Positions 45,311 to 54,203 of a DNA stretch of 64,000 nt are shown piece after piece. Below the pieces are notes generated by a model. It had not been told where the DNA came from, made no database searches, and worked only from the letters and a program-made list of their open reading frames with translations. Within the stretch, counting starts at the first letter, position 1; the number at the start of each line of letters is the position of its first letter. The stretch is from NCBI GenBank assembly GCA_029251865.1, contig JAQXCN010000045.1, forward strand, positions 1 through 64,000, written 5' to 3'. The DNA is from Crocinitomicaceae bacterium (lineage in GTDB: Bacteria > Bacteroidota > Bacteroidia > Flavobacteriales_D > Crocinitomicaceae). Position numbers and translations under genes: made by a program.

Positions 45311-47176
45311 ATGAATTTTCTTTCGATTGAAGGTGTTACTAAATCTTTTGGTGATCGTGTTTTATTCTCAGATGTTTCCTTTGGTATTGATCAAGGTCAA
45401 AAGGTCGCAATAGTTGCAAAAAATGGCGCAGGTAAAACAACGCTTTTAAATTGTCTAATGGGCAAAGAAGCAAAAGATTCCGGTAACATTGTTTTTCGAA
45501 ATGACATTGAAGTTGCCTTTATGGAACAAGCAGAAAGTCTGCCACTTGACCAGACGATTTACGATGTTATTTTCGACCATGCCAATCCCAAACTTCAACT
45601 GATTAAGAGATATAATGATGCATTAGTTAAAAATGACGAAGATGCCTTATCGAACCTTTACCAGGAGTTAACCGATCTTGATGCCTGGGATTTGGAAAGC
45701 CAAGTCAAACAATTTTTATCTGTTTTTAAGCTTGAGGATGTTCAGCAAAAGATAGCAGATTTATCCGGTGGCCAGAAAAAAAGAATTACCCTAATTAAAG
45801 TCCTACTTTCAGACGCTGATTTTTTATTGTTAGATGAGCCAACAAACCACCTGGATTTAGATATGATTGAATGGCTCGAAAACTATTTATCGAATTCAAA
45901 ATCGACATTGCTTATGGTTACGCATGACCGTTATTTTCTTGAGGTAGTGTGTGATACAATTCTGGAGTTGGCTAATGAAACGTTATATAAATACAAAGGA
46001 AATTTTTCATATTACTTAGAAAAGAAGGCAGAACGCGAAGAGCAGCTTCAGTCAACCGTTGAAAAGGCAAGAAATACTTTTAGAAAGGAGCTTGATTGGA
46101 TCAGAAGACAGCCTAAAGCCAGGGGGACAAAGCAAAAGGCTAGGATTGATTCTTTTCATGAGGTTAAAAAAGTTGCCTCAACTAATTTGAGTGAAACAGA
46201 ATTAGAATTACCGGTCAAAATGGAACGATTAGGCTCTAAAATCGTGGAGTTTCACAAAGTGTTTAAATCCTATGATGCCAAGAAAATATTGTCAAGTTTC
46301 TCCTACAACGTGCAGCGGAAAGAGCGACTAGGTATTGTTGGTAAAAATGGAACAGGAAAAACGACGTTTTTAAAAATGATGATGGGGGAGACACCTATCG
46401 ATTCAGGTAAGATTGTTATTGGTGAAACCGTAGTTTTTGGTCACTTTAGTCAGGAGCTAGGGGAAGTAGATCCTGACTTTAAGGTGATTGACGTTGTTAA
46501 GGAGGTTGCCGAATTTATACCCCTAGAAAAAGGAAAACAATTATCAGCAGCACAACTTTTGGAGCGGTTTTTATTTCCGCGAAGTATGCATTATAATTTC
46601 GTGCGAAAACTTAGTGGAGGGGAAAGAAGAAGGTTGAAACTATTAAGGGTTTTGATGTCTAATCCGAACTTCTTGGTTTTAGATGAGCCAACAAATGACT
46701 TGGATATTTTCGCTATGGCAGTTCTCGAAGAATATTTGAGAGGTTTTCAAGGTTGTCTTATTGTCGTCTCTCATGATCGATATTTCATGGATAAAATGGT
46801 AGACCATCTTTTTGTTTTTGAATCCGAGGCTGAAATTGTGGACGTCATTGGTAACTACACAACCTATCGAAAAAAGCAAAAGGCAATTACTAAGAATAAG
46901 GCAAAAGAAAATTCAGAGACTAAACCCCAATCGGTTCATGTTGAACAAAGAGTAAAAGAAAAGAAGAAGCTTTCATTTAAAGAAAAGCAAGAATATGAAT
47001 CTTTGGAGCATGAAATTGAGCAATTGGAGAAGAGCAAACAGCAGTACACAGATATGTTATCTCAAGGTGTTTTACAGGGAGAAGAATTATACGAAACAGG
47101 TGAAAAACTGGCTAAAGTAGTGGAATCTATTGAGTTGAAAACAAATAGGTGGCTTTTGTTGTCTGAATACATCTAA
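45311..47176 (+). CDS. ABC-F family ATPase, Uup-like
   Basis: 621 residues from ATG 45311 (MNFLSIEGVTKSFG), preceded by a TAATTTCG box at 45285-45292 (one mismatch to TAnnTTTG). Two ABC domains without membrane helices: first Walker A AKNGAGKTT, signature LSGGQKK, Walker B LLLDEPTNHLD; second Walker A GKNGTGKTT, signature LSGGERRR, Walker B LVLDEPTNDLD. The linker RRQPKARGTKQKARIDSF and a C-terminal coiled coil (KEKQEYESLEHEIEQLEKS) are as in Uup. ABC-F proteins act on ribosomes; Uup is also linked to DNA and ribosome stability. Confidence 0.92.
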   Translation: MNFLSIEGVTKSFGDRVLFSDVSFGIDQGQKVAIVAKNGAGKTTLLNCLMGKEAKDSGNIVFRNDIEVAFMEQAESLPLDQTIYDVIFDHANPKLQLIKRYNDALVKNDEDALSNLYQELTDLDAWDLESQVKQFLSVFKLEDVQQKIADLSGGQKKRITLIKVLLSDADFLLLDEPTNHLDLDMIEWLENYLSNSKSTLLMVTHDRYFLEVVCDTILELANETLYKYKGNFSYYLEKKAEREEQLQSTVEKARNTFRKELDWIRRQPKARGTKQKARIDSFHEVKKVASTNLSETELELPVKMERLGSKIVEFHKVFKSYDAKKILSSFSYNVQRKERLGIVGKNGTGKTTFLKMMMGETPIDSGKIVIGETVVFGHFSQELGEVDPDFKVIDVVKEVAEFIPLEKGKQLSAAQLLERFLFPRSMHYNFVRKLSGGERRRLKLLRVLMSNPNFLVLDEPTNDLDIFAMAVLEEYLRGFQGCLIVVSHDRYFMDKMVDHLFVFESEAEIVDVIGNYTTYRKKQKAITKNKAKENSETKPQSVHVEQRVKEKKKLSFKEKQEYESLEHEIEQLEKSKQQYTDMLSQGVLQGEELYETGEKLAKVVESIELKTNRWLLLSEYI

Positions 47177-47310
47177 TAGCTAACGAAATCACAAGGTATT
47201 GATTAACAAGTATTTAAGTTAAAATATTTGCTGTCCTTATTTAATTGTTTGTGTTTCTACCAATTTTCTGTTTTGTCAAATTATTTTTTTTTCAATAAAT
47301 TGCATGTTCC

Positions 47311-47342
47311 GTGCAACTTTTAATACAATAAACTTGTCTATA
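47311..47342 (+). promoter_or_regulatory. ECF-like promoter shared with the paralogous downstream gene
   Basis: GTGCAACTTTT (47311-47321) and TTGTCTATA (47334-47342) with a 12-base spacer, matching exactly the two blocks upstream of the next gene. GCAACT to GTCT spacing is 17 bases, as in promoters of ECF sigma factors. Predicted start of transcription is about 15-20 bases before the GTG at 47364. A weaker alternative is TAAACTTG at 47329-47336, one mismatch from the housekeeping -7 box. Confidence 0.55.
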
Positions 47343-47363
47343 CGTTGTAAGATTAATATTTAA

Positions 47364-49124
47364 GTGAATAACAAAGTTAACATATCACCCTTTTTAAACA
47401 ACTTGTCAGCCCTGATGACATCAATTGTTTTGATGCTTTTTGTATTTGACGCAAAAGCCACTGTTTATACTTCAATTGCTGATGGCAACTACAATAATTG
47501 TGCAATTTGGGATGTTGGTTGCCCAAATAATACCATTCAAAATGGTGATACAGTAATCATTAATCATGTTATCAGTGCTTCTTCTTCAATGAATATAAAA
47601 GGAGTTCTTGAAATTAATCCTTCGGGCTCTTTTTCGAACACCAATACCATTGATGTTAATGCCTTGGGTGTTGTATCAAATGACGGTTACTTTTCGACTT
47701 TAGGTGAATTACACTTAGACGGTTATTTCTTCAACTCCTCGGTTTCAGCGATTCAAGATTTACATGTTGATGGATACGTGTGCAATACTGGGACGATTCA
47801 GGTTAGTGACGAAACCTTTATACACGGCGGTATCATTGAATGTAATGGAACGCTCAATACATGTGAATTAGACATGGATAATAATAACGCGTCTGAACCA
47901 GTCACAGGTTCGTCAAGCTCCTTTTTACAAGGTCAAGACATTTGTTGTAATGCAAACAGTTCAAATCCATTAGATGATTTATCGGCAGATTGGTTGATAG
48001 ACTCTTCGTCGGTATCTATTTGTGGACTTCCATTGATCCCAAACGCAGGAGACGATGCAAATCTTTCTATTTGTAATTCAGTTGATTCTGAAATAAACCT
48101 CAATGACCTTCTATCCTTGAACACCGGGGGGGTGTTCACGGAATTAACCTCTTCCGGTTCTTTTGACGCACTCACAGGTATTTTGAATGCTAATGGCTTG
48201 GCTTCCGGCAACTATGTTTTTGAATATACAGCTCAAGGTTACAATAACACCTCTGACGTTGCGGAATTCACAATTACAGTGAGCGCTGAATTATTTTCAG
48301 AAGAGACAATTGCTGTTTGTGAAAATGAAATCCCATTTGAATGGAATGGTACAACGGTTTCTGAATCAGGTTCAGTTTCAGTCATGTTATCGAGTGCTGT
48401 TTCTGGTTGTGATTCAACAGTAACTTTAAATTTAATTGTCAACGCCATTCCTACAAGCATGAATGATACTCTTGTCTGTGGCTCTCAACTTCCTTTTTCT
48501 TGGAATGGTTCGACAATTAGTGGTCCAGGTTCAGAAACAGTCACTTTAACAAGTTCTAATGGTTGTGATTCAGTTGCAGTCCTCAATGTTTCAATAGAAC
48601 AGCTTGAAGTCCCTGTGGTTGACTTTAGTGGTCCTGTCTCGTGTCCTAAAGATTTAGTAACGTTTTCCATTTTGAACGAAAATAGTGACGCAGTTTATGA
48701 GTGGAATGGTCCGAATGGTTTTGTTTCCTCAGAAATTTTTAATGAATTCGAACTTACCGAAGATCTCATGGGTACTTATGAAGTCAACTATTCCCTAAAT
48801 TCTTGTATCTCAGAAACAACTTTCATTGATCTCGAGATTGAAAACATTTTCGAATACAAAACCTTTAAGTTTCCAAATGTAATAACGGCAAACGGTGATG
48901 ATGTTAACGATAAAATTATCCTCGAAGATTTTCTTGGTTCTTGTACAGAATTTGAATTGACGATTAGAGACCGTTGGGGAAGTGAGGTTTTTCGACAAAA
49001 TAGAGGTGAAGAATCTTTCCAGGGATTATCTATTGATGGCACTGATTTGCCGGAAGGCACCTATTTCTACAGGTTGACTTTTGCCCAAGGCGATGTTTCT
49101 GGATTCATGCACATCATTCGCTAG
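47364..49124 (+). CDS. T9SS type B sorting-domain surface protein
   Basis: 586 residues from a GTG; a later ATG at 47415 is possible but the promoter position favours the GTG. Signal peptide ends near DAKA (about residue 32). The N-terminal region (VYTSIADGNYNNCAIWDVGCPN...) resembles a beta-helix-like adhesive stretch; two modules of roughly 45 residues follow, each with C......W.G and GCDSxVxLN (from CENEIPFEWNG and CGSQLPFSWNG). The C-terminus (about 505-586) is a gliding-motility-associated (CHU_C, type B) sorting domain: FPNVITANGDDVNDKI, IRDRWGSEVF, GTYFYRL. Predicted cargo of SprA, exported to the surface. Paralogous to the next gene. Confidence 0.88.
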   Translation: MNNKVNISPFLNNLSALMTSIVLMLFVFDAKATVYTSIADGNYNNCAIWDVGCPNNTIQNGDTVIINHVISASSSMNIKGVLEINPSGSFSNTNTIDVNALGVVSNDGYFSTLGELHLDGYFFNSSVSAIQDLHVDGYVCNTGTIQVSDETFIHGGIIECNGTLNTCELDMDNNNASEPVTGSSSSFLQGQDICCNANSSNPLDDLSADWLIDSSSVSICGLPLIPNAGDDANLSICNSVDSEINLNDLLSLNTGGVFTELTSSGSFDALTGILNANGLASGNYVFEYTAQGYNNTSDVAEFTITVSAELFSEETIAVCENEIPFEWNGTTVSESGSVSVMLSSAVSGCDSTVTLNLIVNAIPTSMNDTLVCGSQLPFSWNGSTISGPGSETVTLTSSNGCDSVAVLNVSIEQLEVPVVDFSGPVSCPKDLVTFSILNENSDAVYEWNGPNGFVSSEIFNEFELTEDLMGTYEVNYSLNSCISETTFIDLEIENIFEYKTFKFPNVITANGDDVNDKIILEDFLGSCTEFELTIRDRWGSEVFRQNRGEESFQGLSIDGTDLPEGTYFYRLTFAQGDVSGFMHIIR

Positions 49125-49286
49125 AACGTCTTCTAAATTTTTATTGTAAATCAATATTTTACTTGTAAGTCCCACAGGTATTAACACTATTCGAATTTTT
49201 TCTGTGCCATTAATCTAGATGAAAGAGTCTTCAATAACCTCTTGATTTTAAAATTAATTTCTGTAATGCCTTTTTTGCTTAATTTA

Positions 49287-49318
49287 GTGCAACTTTTTGT
49301 GTTTGGTTATTGTCTATA
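49287..49318 (+). promoter_or_regulatory. ECF-like promoter, second copy
   Basis: GTGCAACTTTT (49287-49297) and TTGTCTATA (49310-49318), identical in sequence and spacing to the copy at 47311-47342, while the spacer differs. Its location places transcription start downstream of the in-frame ATG at 49266, which argues against that start. Confidence 0.55.
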
Positions 49319-49361
49319 TTACGTGGTGTTTGAAGGAATAAATATAATAGTATTATACACT

Positions 49362-51350
49362 TTGAAAGGAAAGAATATTCCTACCATTCTTCTTGTTTTC
49401 TTGTTTTTTAATGGATTTTCTTCTTTGTATGCTCAAAATTCTGTTAGTTCAGAGGGTGTAGGTCAGAAATGGGTAAATTTCAATGATGCAGATGTCAGTG
49501 GCAATCAAATAACGATTGAGGCGATAATTAGACGTCCTTTTACAAATAACGGTAATATCGTGTCGAAACACGATGGTACTAATGATTGCAATTATCTGTT
49601 TAGACCCAATAGTTTTCAAATTTCAACAACTGACGGCTTTCAATTTGTTTTAAATCCTATAACACTTCCTAATAATGCCTGGTTCCACATCGCTGGTTCC
49701 TATGATGGTACTTCAATTAAATATTATGTCGACGGTTGTTTGGTCAACGAAGTGGCACATTCTGGAGACTTGATCACAAATAATTGGGATGCTGCCATTG
49801 GTAACCGTTCGAATTGGCCTAACGGACCTGAACATTTTAGAGGGAAAATAGACGAAGTTCGTATATGGAATGAGGCAAGAACCGAAAGTGAAATAAGATT
49901 AAATATAAACACGATACTTGATCCGGCTTCAGAAGCGCAACTCGTAGCTTATTATAAATTTGATGGTGATTACATAAATCAGCAAGGTAATGCAGCATTT
50001 AATGGTTCATATGTAGGGACTCCATCTTTTGATTTATCTCCTCCTGTATTTATTCCCTTTACAATTGTAACTATCGATCAAACTGATATATCTTGCTTCG
50101 GTTCAGAAGATGGATCAATATCTATTGTGGCTACAGGTAATAATGTTGAGTATTCTATCGACGGGGCTAGTTTTTCTTCAAGTCCAAATTTTGCAAATTT
50201 ACCAGCAGGAACCTATAATGTGCAGGTTCGCTCAGGCAATTGCGAAGAGACAGTAGAAGTAATATTAATAGAACCCGATCAAATCCCTATTCCCGATATT
50301 GTAGTAAACGCGCCAATCTGTTCGACAGAAGACTTGTCCTTGTTTACGTCTCCTGTGGCTAATGCCTCTTATTTTTGGAATGGCCCCAATGGTTTTACCT
50401 CTTTTGTGAATGATACAACGATCACTGATTTGGAATTAGTTGATTCTGGTATATATTCTATTTACTTGGAAGTTGATGGCTGTTACAGTGATACTACAAG
50501 TTCAGAAATAATAGTAAATGAAACTTATGATATTTTAATAGTTGATACGATTTGCGCTAATGAAACATTTAGTTTTGGCCCCGATGATCTAAATGAATCG
50601 GGAATTTACATTCAAAATTTACAATCAGCGGCAGGATGTGATTCCATAGTACAGCTTGAATTAATCGTCAATCCGTCCTATAGTTTCACTATAGATACAA
50701 GTTTATGTGAGGGAGAAACGATTGCGTTCGAAGGCGTCACAATGAGTTCAACTGGGACTTATCCTTTTAATCTATTCACGACATTGGGTTGTGATTCAAT
50801 AATCACTTATGAGTTAATTGTATATCCGATACCCGATGCACCTTCTGTTCTCTCCAATAGCCCACTCTCTTGTCCTGGTGATTTGTTTGAAGTCTCAACA
50901 GCCTCTGTTGCAGAAGGTCTATATGATTGGGTAGGGCCAAATAATTATTCTTTTGATGAATCGGATTTTTCCTTTGAGGCATATCCTGCCAATATGGGTA
51001 CTTACACTGTTTCAGTAACGGTCGATGGTTGTATTTCTCCAATAACTACTATAAATCTAGAAATTGTAAATATATACTCGTTTGAAGAGTCTGATTTACC
51101 AAATGTTTTTACCCCCAATGGAAATTCCGCTAATGAGGTTTTTGATTTGCAAGCCTATTTTAAGACTTGTGAAACCTATGAGGTCTTTTATTTTGACCGG
51201 TGGGGAAATGTGGTTTATCGACATACTCAGAATGAAACACCATTCTCGGGTAATGCATTCGATGGTTCTCAGCTGATGGATGGCGTTTACATGTATAAAA
51301 TTATTCTCGAAAATAGTGAGAAACAAGGGTATGTTCATCTCATTAGATAA
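49362..51350 (+). CDS. T9SS type B surface protein with LamG-like lectin domain
   Basis: 662 residues from a TTG at 49362, chosen because it gives a normal signal peptide (MKGKNIPTILLVFLFFNG...SLYAQ) and lies after the promoter; GTG 49326 or ATG 49266 are alternatives. Domains: LamG/concanavalin-like lectin (about 45-225: WVNFNDADVSGNQITIEAII, WFHIAGSYDGTSIKYYVDG, IDEVRIWNEARTESEI), a SprB-like repeat (TDISCFGSEDGSISI), PKD-like Ig stretches (YFWNGPNGFT), two C...GCDS modules, and a type B sorting domain (LPNVFTPNGNSANEVFDL, FDRWGNVVYRH, GVYMYKI). Predicted T9SS cargo that may bind glycans. Confidence 0.86.
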   Translation: MKGKNIPTILLVFLFFNGFSSLYAQNSVSSEGVGQKWVNFNDADVSGNQITIEAIIRRPFTNNGNIVSKHDGTNDCNYLFRPNSFQISTTDGFQFVLNPITLPNNAWFHIAGSYDGTSIKYYVDGCLVNEVAHSGDLITNNWDAAIGNRSNWPNGPEHFRGKIDEVRIWNEARTESEIRLNINTILDPASEAQLVAYYKFDGDYINQQGNAAFNGSYVGTPSFDLSPPVFIPFTIVTIDQTDISCFGSEDGSISIVATGNNVEYSIDGASFSSSPNFANLPAGTYNVQVRSGNCEETVEVILIEPDQIPIPDIVVNAPICSTEDLSLFTSPVANASYFWNGPNGFTSFVNDTTITDLELVDSGIYSIYLEVDGCYSDTTSSEIIVNETYDILIVDTICANETFSFGPDDLNESGIYIQNLQSAAGCDSIVQLELIVNPSYSFTIDTSLCEGETIAFEGVTMSSTGTYPFNLFTTLGCDSIITYELIVYPIPDAPSVLSNSPLSCPGDLFEVSTASVAEGLYDWVGPNNYSFDESDFSFEAYPANMGTYTVSVTVDGCISPITTINLEIVNIYSFEESDLPNVFTPNGNSANEVFDLQAYFKTCETYEVFYFDRWGNVVYRHTQNETPFSGNAFDGSQLMDGVYMYKIILENSEKQGYVHLIR

Positions 51351-51974
51351 TTAAATCCATTCTTCTATTTTTGAAAGATCACTCATTTTTTTATAGAATA
51401 AAGTGTTGAGATTTGCCTTTTTTGCACCTTCAATGTGTTGGGGAGAATCTTCGATAAATAAAACATCAGAGCCATCATAGTTCATATCGTTCAAAACCCA
51501 CTCGAAAGTTTCTTTCTCGGGTTTTCGTCTCTTTATTTGATGTGAATAGTAGCATTTTTTGAAGAATTTGTCAAGGTCTGAATGTCTCGTTTTCTTCAGT
51601 AAATTATTTACATAGTTCAAATGAATTTCATTGGTGTTACTCAGTAAATAACAGGGGATTTTTTGACTTATGTTTTCGATTCTTCGTAGTTTTTCTTCTT
51701 GAAAACCTAAAATCATACTATTCCATGCATTCGTAATAATTTCATGCGTAATATTTTGGTTGATCTCGTCTTGTATTTTTTGAATGAAGTTAGGAGCTGA
51801 TATACGTCCAGTTTCAAAGTCATCAAAAAGGTGATGTTGATTAAACTGATTGTATTTATTTTCAGCCCCAATTAAACCAATTTTTTCAAAGGCCTTTATG
51901 GTTTTTTGGTAGTCCAAGTCAACAATTACGCCGCCTAAATCAAATAAAAGCGCTTTAACCTTTTTTTTTGGCAT
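51351..51974 (-). CDS. HAD-superfamily phosphatase, YihX-like
   Basis: 207 residues, HAD subfamily IA. Motif I LLFDLGGVIVDLDY (nucleophile Asp; the usual second Asp replaced by Gly as in the YihX branch), motif II YLLSNTNEIH, motif III lysine in RRKPEKETF, motif IV LFIEDSPQHIEGAKKANL. YihX of E. coli acts on glucose-1-phosphate; the substrate here is open. It ends one base after the stop of the convergent surface protein gene. Confidence 0.88.
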   Translation of the reverse strand: MPKKKVKALLFDLGGVIVDLDYQKTIKAFEKIGLIGAENKYNQFNQHHLFDDFETGRISAPNFIQKIQDEINQNITHEIITNAWNSMILGFQEEKLRRIENISQKIPCYLLSNTNEIHLNYVNNLLKKTRHSDLDKFFKKCYYSHQIKRRKPEKETFEWVLNDMNYDGSDVLFIEDSPQHIEGAKKANLNTLFYKKMSDLSKIEEWI

Positions 51975-51995
51975 TTTGATAGTTTAGAATCAGTA

Positions 51996-52003
51996 CAAAT
52001 TTA
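51996..52003 (-). promoter_or_regulatory. promoter -7 box for the HAD phosphatase
   Basis: The minus strand reads TAAATTTG, an exact TAnnTTTG match, 21 bases before the ATG at 51972-51974. No clear -33. Confidence 0.5.
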
Positions 52004-52028
52004 TAGTCTTTCTTCTAATTTTTTAGTG

Positions 52029-52047
52029 TTATGACATTATTATGACA
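52029..52047. promoter_or_regulatory. direct repeat TTATGACA, 11-bp period, upstream of hemA
   Basis: Two exact copies (52029-52036 and 52040-52047), one DNA turn apart, in the 110-base gap between divergent HAD and hemA genes and just upstream of a hemA -7-like box (GATATTTG, 52068-52075, one mismatch). Spacing suggests a tandem binding site for a regulator. Confidence 0.4.
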
Positions 52048-52084
52048 AACAATCTTGGATGACTACCGATATTTGTATTAAGGA

Positions 52085-53320
52085 ATGAAAAACAACCTTA
52101 AACACTTAAAAATATTCGCTTTCACGCATCGGAAATTAGATGTGGTAAAGATAGGTCTTTTGCATATTGAGCCAAGTGAACAAGCTTCTCGATTGCAGGG
52201 TGTCAAGGTGCAGTTTGGTATTGATGAGATCATGTTTTTATCCACGTGTAATCGTGTGGAATTTACAATAGTTAGTTCCATTTCAATCGCTCCAGAGAAA
52301 CTAATTGAATCATTGTATCCTGAACTTCCTGCTGAAGAAACGGCTTTCTTAGCGCGGCATGTCGAAGAATACATTGCTGAAGAGGCAGTGAACCATGCAT
52401 TTTCTGTGGCCTCATCCATAGAGTCTATGATTGTTGGTGAAAGGGAAATAATTACCCAGGTTAGGAATGCTTTTGAAAGTGCCAATAAAAATAAACTTAC
52501 AGGTGACTTTTTACGTTTACTTATTCGTCAAGTTATTCAAACAGCGAAAAAAGTTTATACGCAAACGAGTATAGCCACAAAGCCTGTTTCTGTAGTTTCC
52601 TTAGCCTATCATAAGCTTAAAGAACTAAACATCCCTTTGGATTCCCGAATTTTAATTATCGGTTCAGGTGTCACTAATTCTACCATGTGTAAATTCTTAA
52701 AGAAGCATGGCTTTAGTAATTTTGCTGTCTTTAACAGGACGCTCAGTAATGCTGTGAATTTAGGAAAAGCTTTGAATGCCAAATGTTATGCTTTACCTGA
52801 TCTCCCGAATTATAAAAATGGATTTGATGTATTACTTTCATGCACAGGTGCGGATCACAACGTTGTATCTTTGGACCTTTATGAAAAAATTCTTCAAGGA
52901 GATACAGGGTTAAAAACACTTATAGATATTGCTATTCCACAAGATATTTCACCAGAAATTATCCGAAAACATAATGTGAATTATCTATCAATAGACCTTC
53001 TTCAGAAGATATCTAATGATAATTTAAAGGTTCGTGGTAAAGAGGTCGCATCTGTGAAAGCAATTGTTAATGAGGCTTTACATGAATTCATTCTTCTTGT
53101 TGAGGAACGCAATGTAGAATTAGTTATGCAAGATGTTCCAAGACAGATTAAAGCGATCAAAGAAACGGCGCTTGACGAAGTATTCAAAAGAGATATGGAA
53201 GAATTAGATCCTGAGGCTAGAGAAGTTCTAGATAAGGTTCTTGGGTATGTGGAAAAAAAGTACATTAGTGGTCCAATGAAACTAGCGAAAGAAATCATTC
53301 TTAAAAATGCCTCAAACTAA
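52085..53320 (+). CDS. hemA: glutamyl-tRNA reductase
   Basis: 411 residues. Reduces glutamyl-tRNA to glutamate-1-semialdehyde, first committed step of the C5 haem route. Catalytic C55 in FLSTCNRVEF; SMIVGEREIITQV; NADPH domain LIIGSGVTNSTMCKFLKKHG; VFNRTLSNA; DIAIPQDISPE; C-terminal dimerisation helices from RGKEVASVKAIV on. GKGE-like details of the family are shifted, but the catalytic and tRNA-binding segments are intact. Overlaps hemC by 14 bases. Confidence 0.95.
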   Translation: MKNNLKHLKIFAFTHRKLDVVKIGLLHIEPSEQASRLQGVKVQFGIDEIMFLSTCNRVEFTIVSSISIAPEKLIESLYPELPAEETAFLARHVEEYIAEEAVNHAFSVASSIESMIVGEREIITQVRNAFESANKNKLTGDFLRLLIRQVIQTAKKVYTQTSIATKPVSVVSLAYHKLKELNIPLDSRILIIGSGVTNSTMCKFLKKHGFSNFAVFNRTLSNAVNLGKALNAKCYALPDLPNYKNGFDVLLSCTGADHNVVSLDLYEKILQGDTGLKTLIDIAIPQDISPEIIRKHNVNYLSIDLLQKISNDNLKVRGKEVASVKAIVNEALHEFILLVEERNVELVMQDVPRQIKAIKETALDEVFKRDMEELDPEAREVLDKVLGYVEKKYISGPMKLAKEIILKNASN

Positions 53321-54203
53321 AGTTATCAAAATAGGAACGAGAGGAAGTGATCTTGCTTTGTGGCAAGCAAACTTTGTTCGTCAAGAGTTGGAAGATCGCG
53401 GATATCAAGTTGAAATAACGGTAATCAAAACACAAGGAGATAAAATCCAACATTTGAGTTTTGATAAAATGGAAGGTAAAGGTTTTTTTACCAAAGAAAT
53501 TGAAAATTCTTTATTGAACGAGGACGTAGATCTTGCGATTCATTCGCACAAAGACCTAGAGACGAATCAGCCGGAAGGATTGGAGATTGCTGCCGTTTCC
53601 TCACGGGCGAATCCATGTGAACTATTATTAATTCGAAAGCCTGCTCATGAGGAGCAAGCTTTGTGGGGTTTGAAAAAAGATGCGGTTGTAGGAACCTCCT
53701 CAGCAAGAAGAAAGTCACAACTTTTAGCTCTTCGTCCTGATGTTCAAATTAAAGACCTTAGGGGTAATGTGCCTACACGAGTAGATAAGTTGAAGTCTGG
53801 TGAGTATGATGCCATTTTACTTGCTAAGGCTGGCGTACTTAGGTTGCAATTAGAACTTGAAGGTTTGGTTGGGATCGATTTGACTCCTGACGAATTCGTT
53901 CCAGCTCCCGCTCAAGGCGTATTGGCACTTCAAATTCGTTCGAATGACACAGCGCTTAGATTGCTTTTAAGCGAAATTAATGACCCGGAAGTTCAGAAAA
54001 TTGTTCATCTAGAAAGATCTGTGCTTAATCTAATGGATGGTGGATGTCAATTGCCTCTTGGTGTATATTGCGACAATAAATATGTTCATGTGTCTTTCTC
54101 AGATGATGCATTGCATCCGTCAAGGTATTTTAGATTCCCTTATAAAGATGAGCAAGACTTTCCTAAGAAAATTGTAGAGCATTTGCAACATCAGCAGGTT
54201 TGA
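53307..54203 (+). CDS. hemC: porphobilinogen deaminase (hydroxymethylbilane synthase)
   Basis: 298 residues. Joins four porphobilinogens into hydroxymethylbilane. Seen: IGTRGSDLALWQAN, IKTQGDKI, GKGFFTKEIENSLL, AIHSHKDLE with the catalytic aspartate D83, GTSSARRKSQL, LRGNVPTRVDKL, PAPAQGVLALQ, and C247 in DGGCQLPLGVY that carries the dipyrromethane cofactor. Overlaps hemA upstream and hemD downstream (4 bases). Confidence 0.96.
   Translation: MPQTKVIKIGTRGSDLALWQANFVRQELEDRGYQVEITVIKTQGDKIQHLSFDKMEGKGFFTKEIENSLLNEDVDLAIHSHKDLETNQPEGLEIAAVSSRANPCELLLIRKPAHEEQALWGLKKDAVVGTSSARRKSQLLALRPDVQIKDLRGNVPTRVDKLKSGEYDAILLAKAGVLRLQLELEGLVGIDLTPDEFVPAPAQGVLALQIRSNDTALRLLLSEINDPEVQKIVHLERSVLNLMDGGCQLPLGVYCDNKYVHVSFSDDALHPSRYFRFPYKDEQDFPKKIVEHLQHQQV

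Noticed and set aside
47300-47316. Imperfect palindrome TTGCATG-TTC-CGTGCAA upstream of the first type B gene
   Set aside because: Overlaps the conserved GTGCAACTTTT block, which explains half of it; the other half is not conserved upstream of the paralogue.
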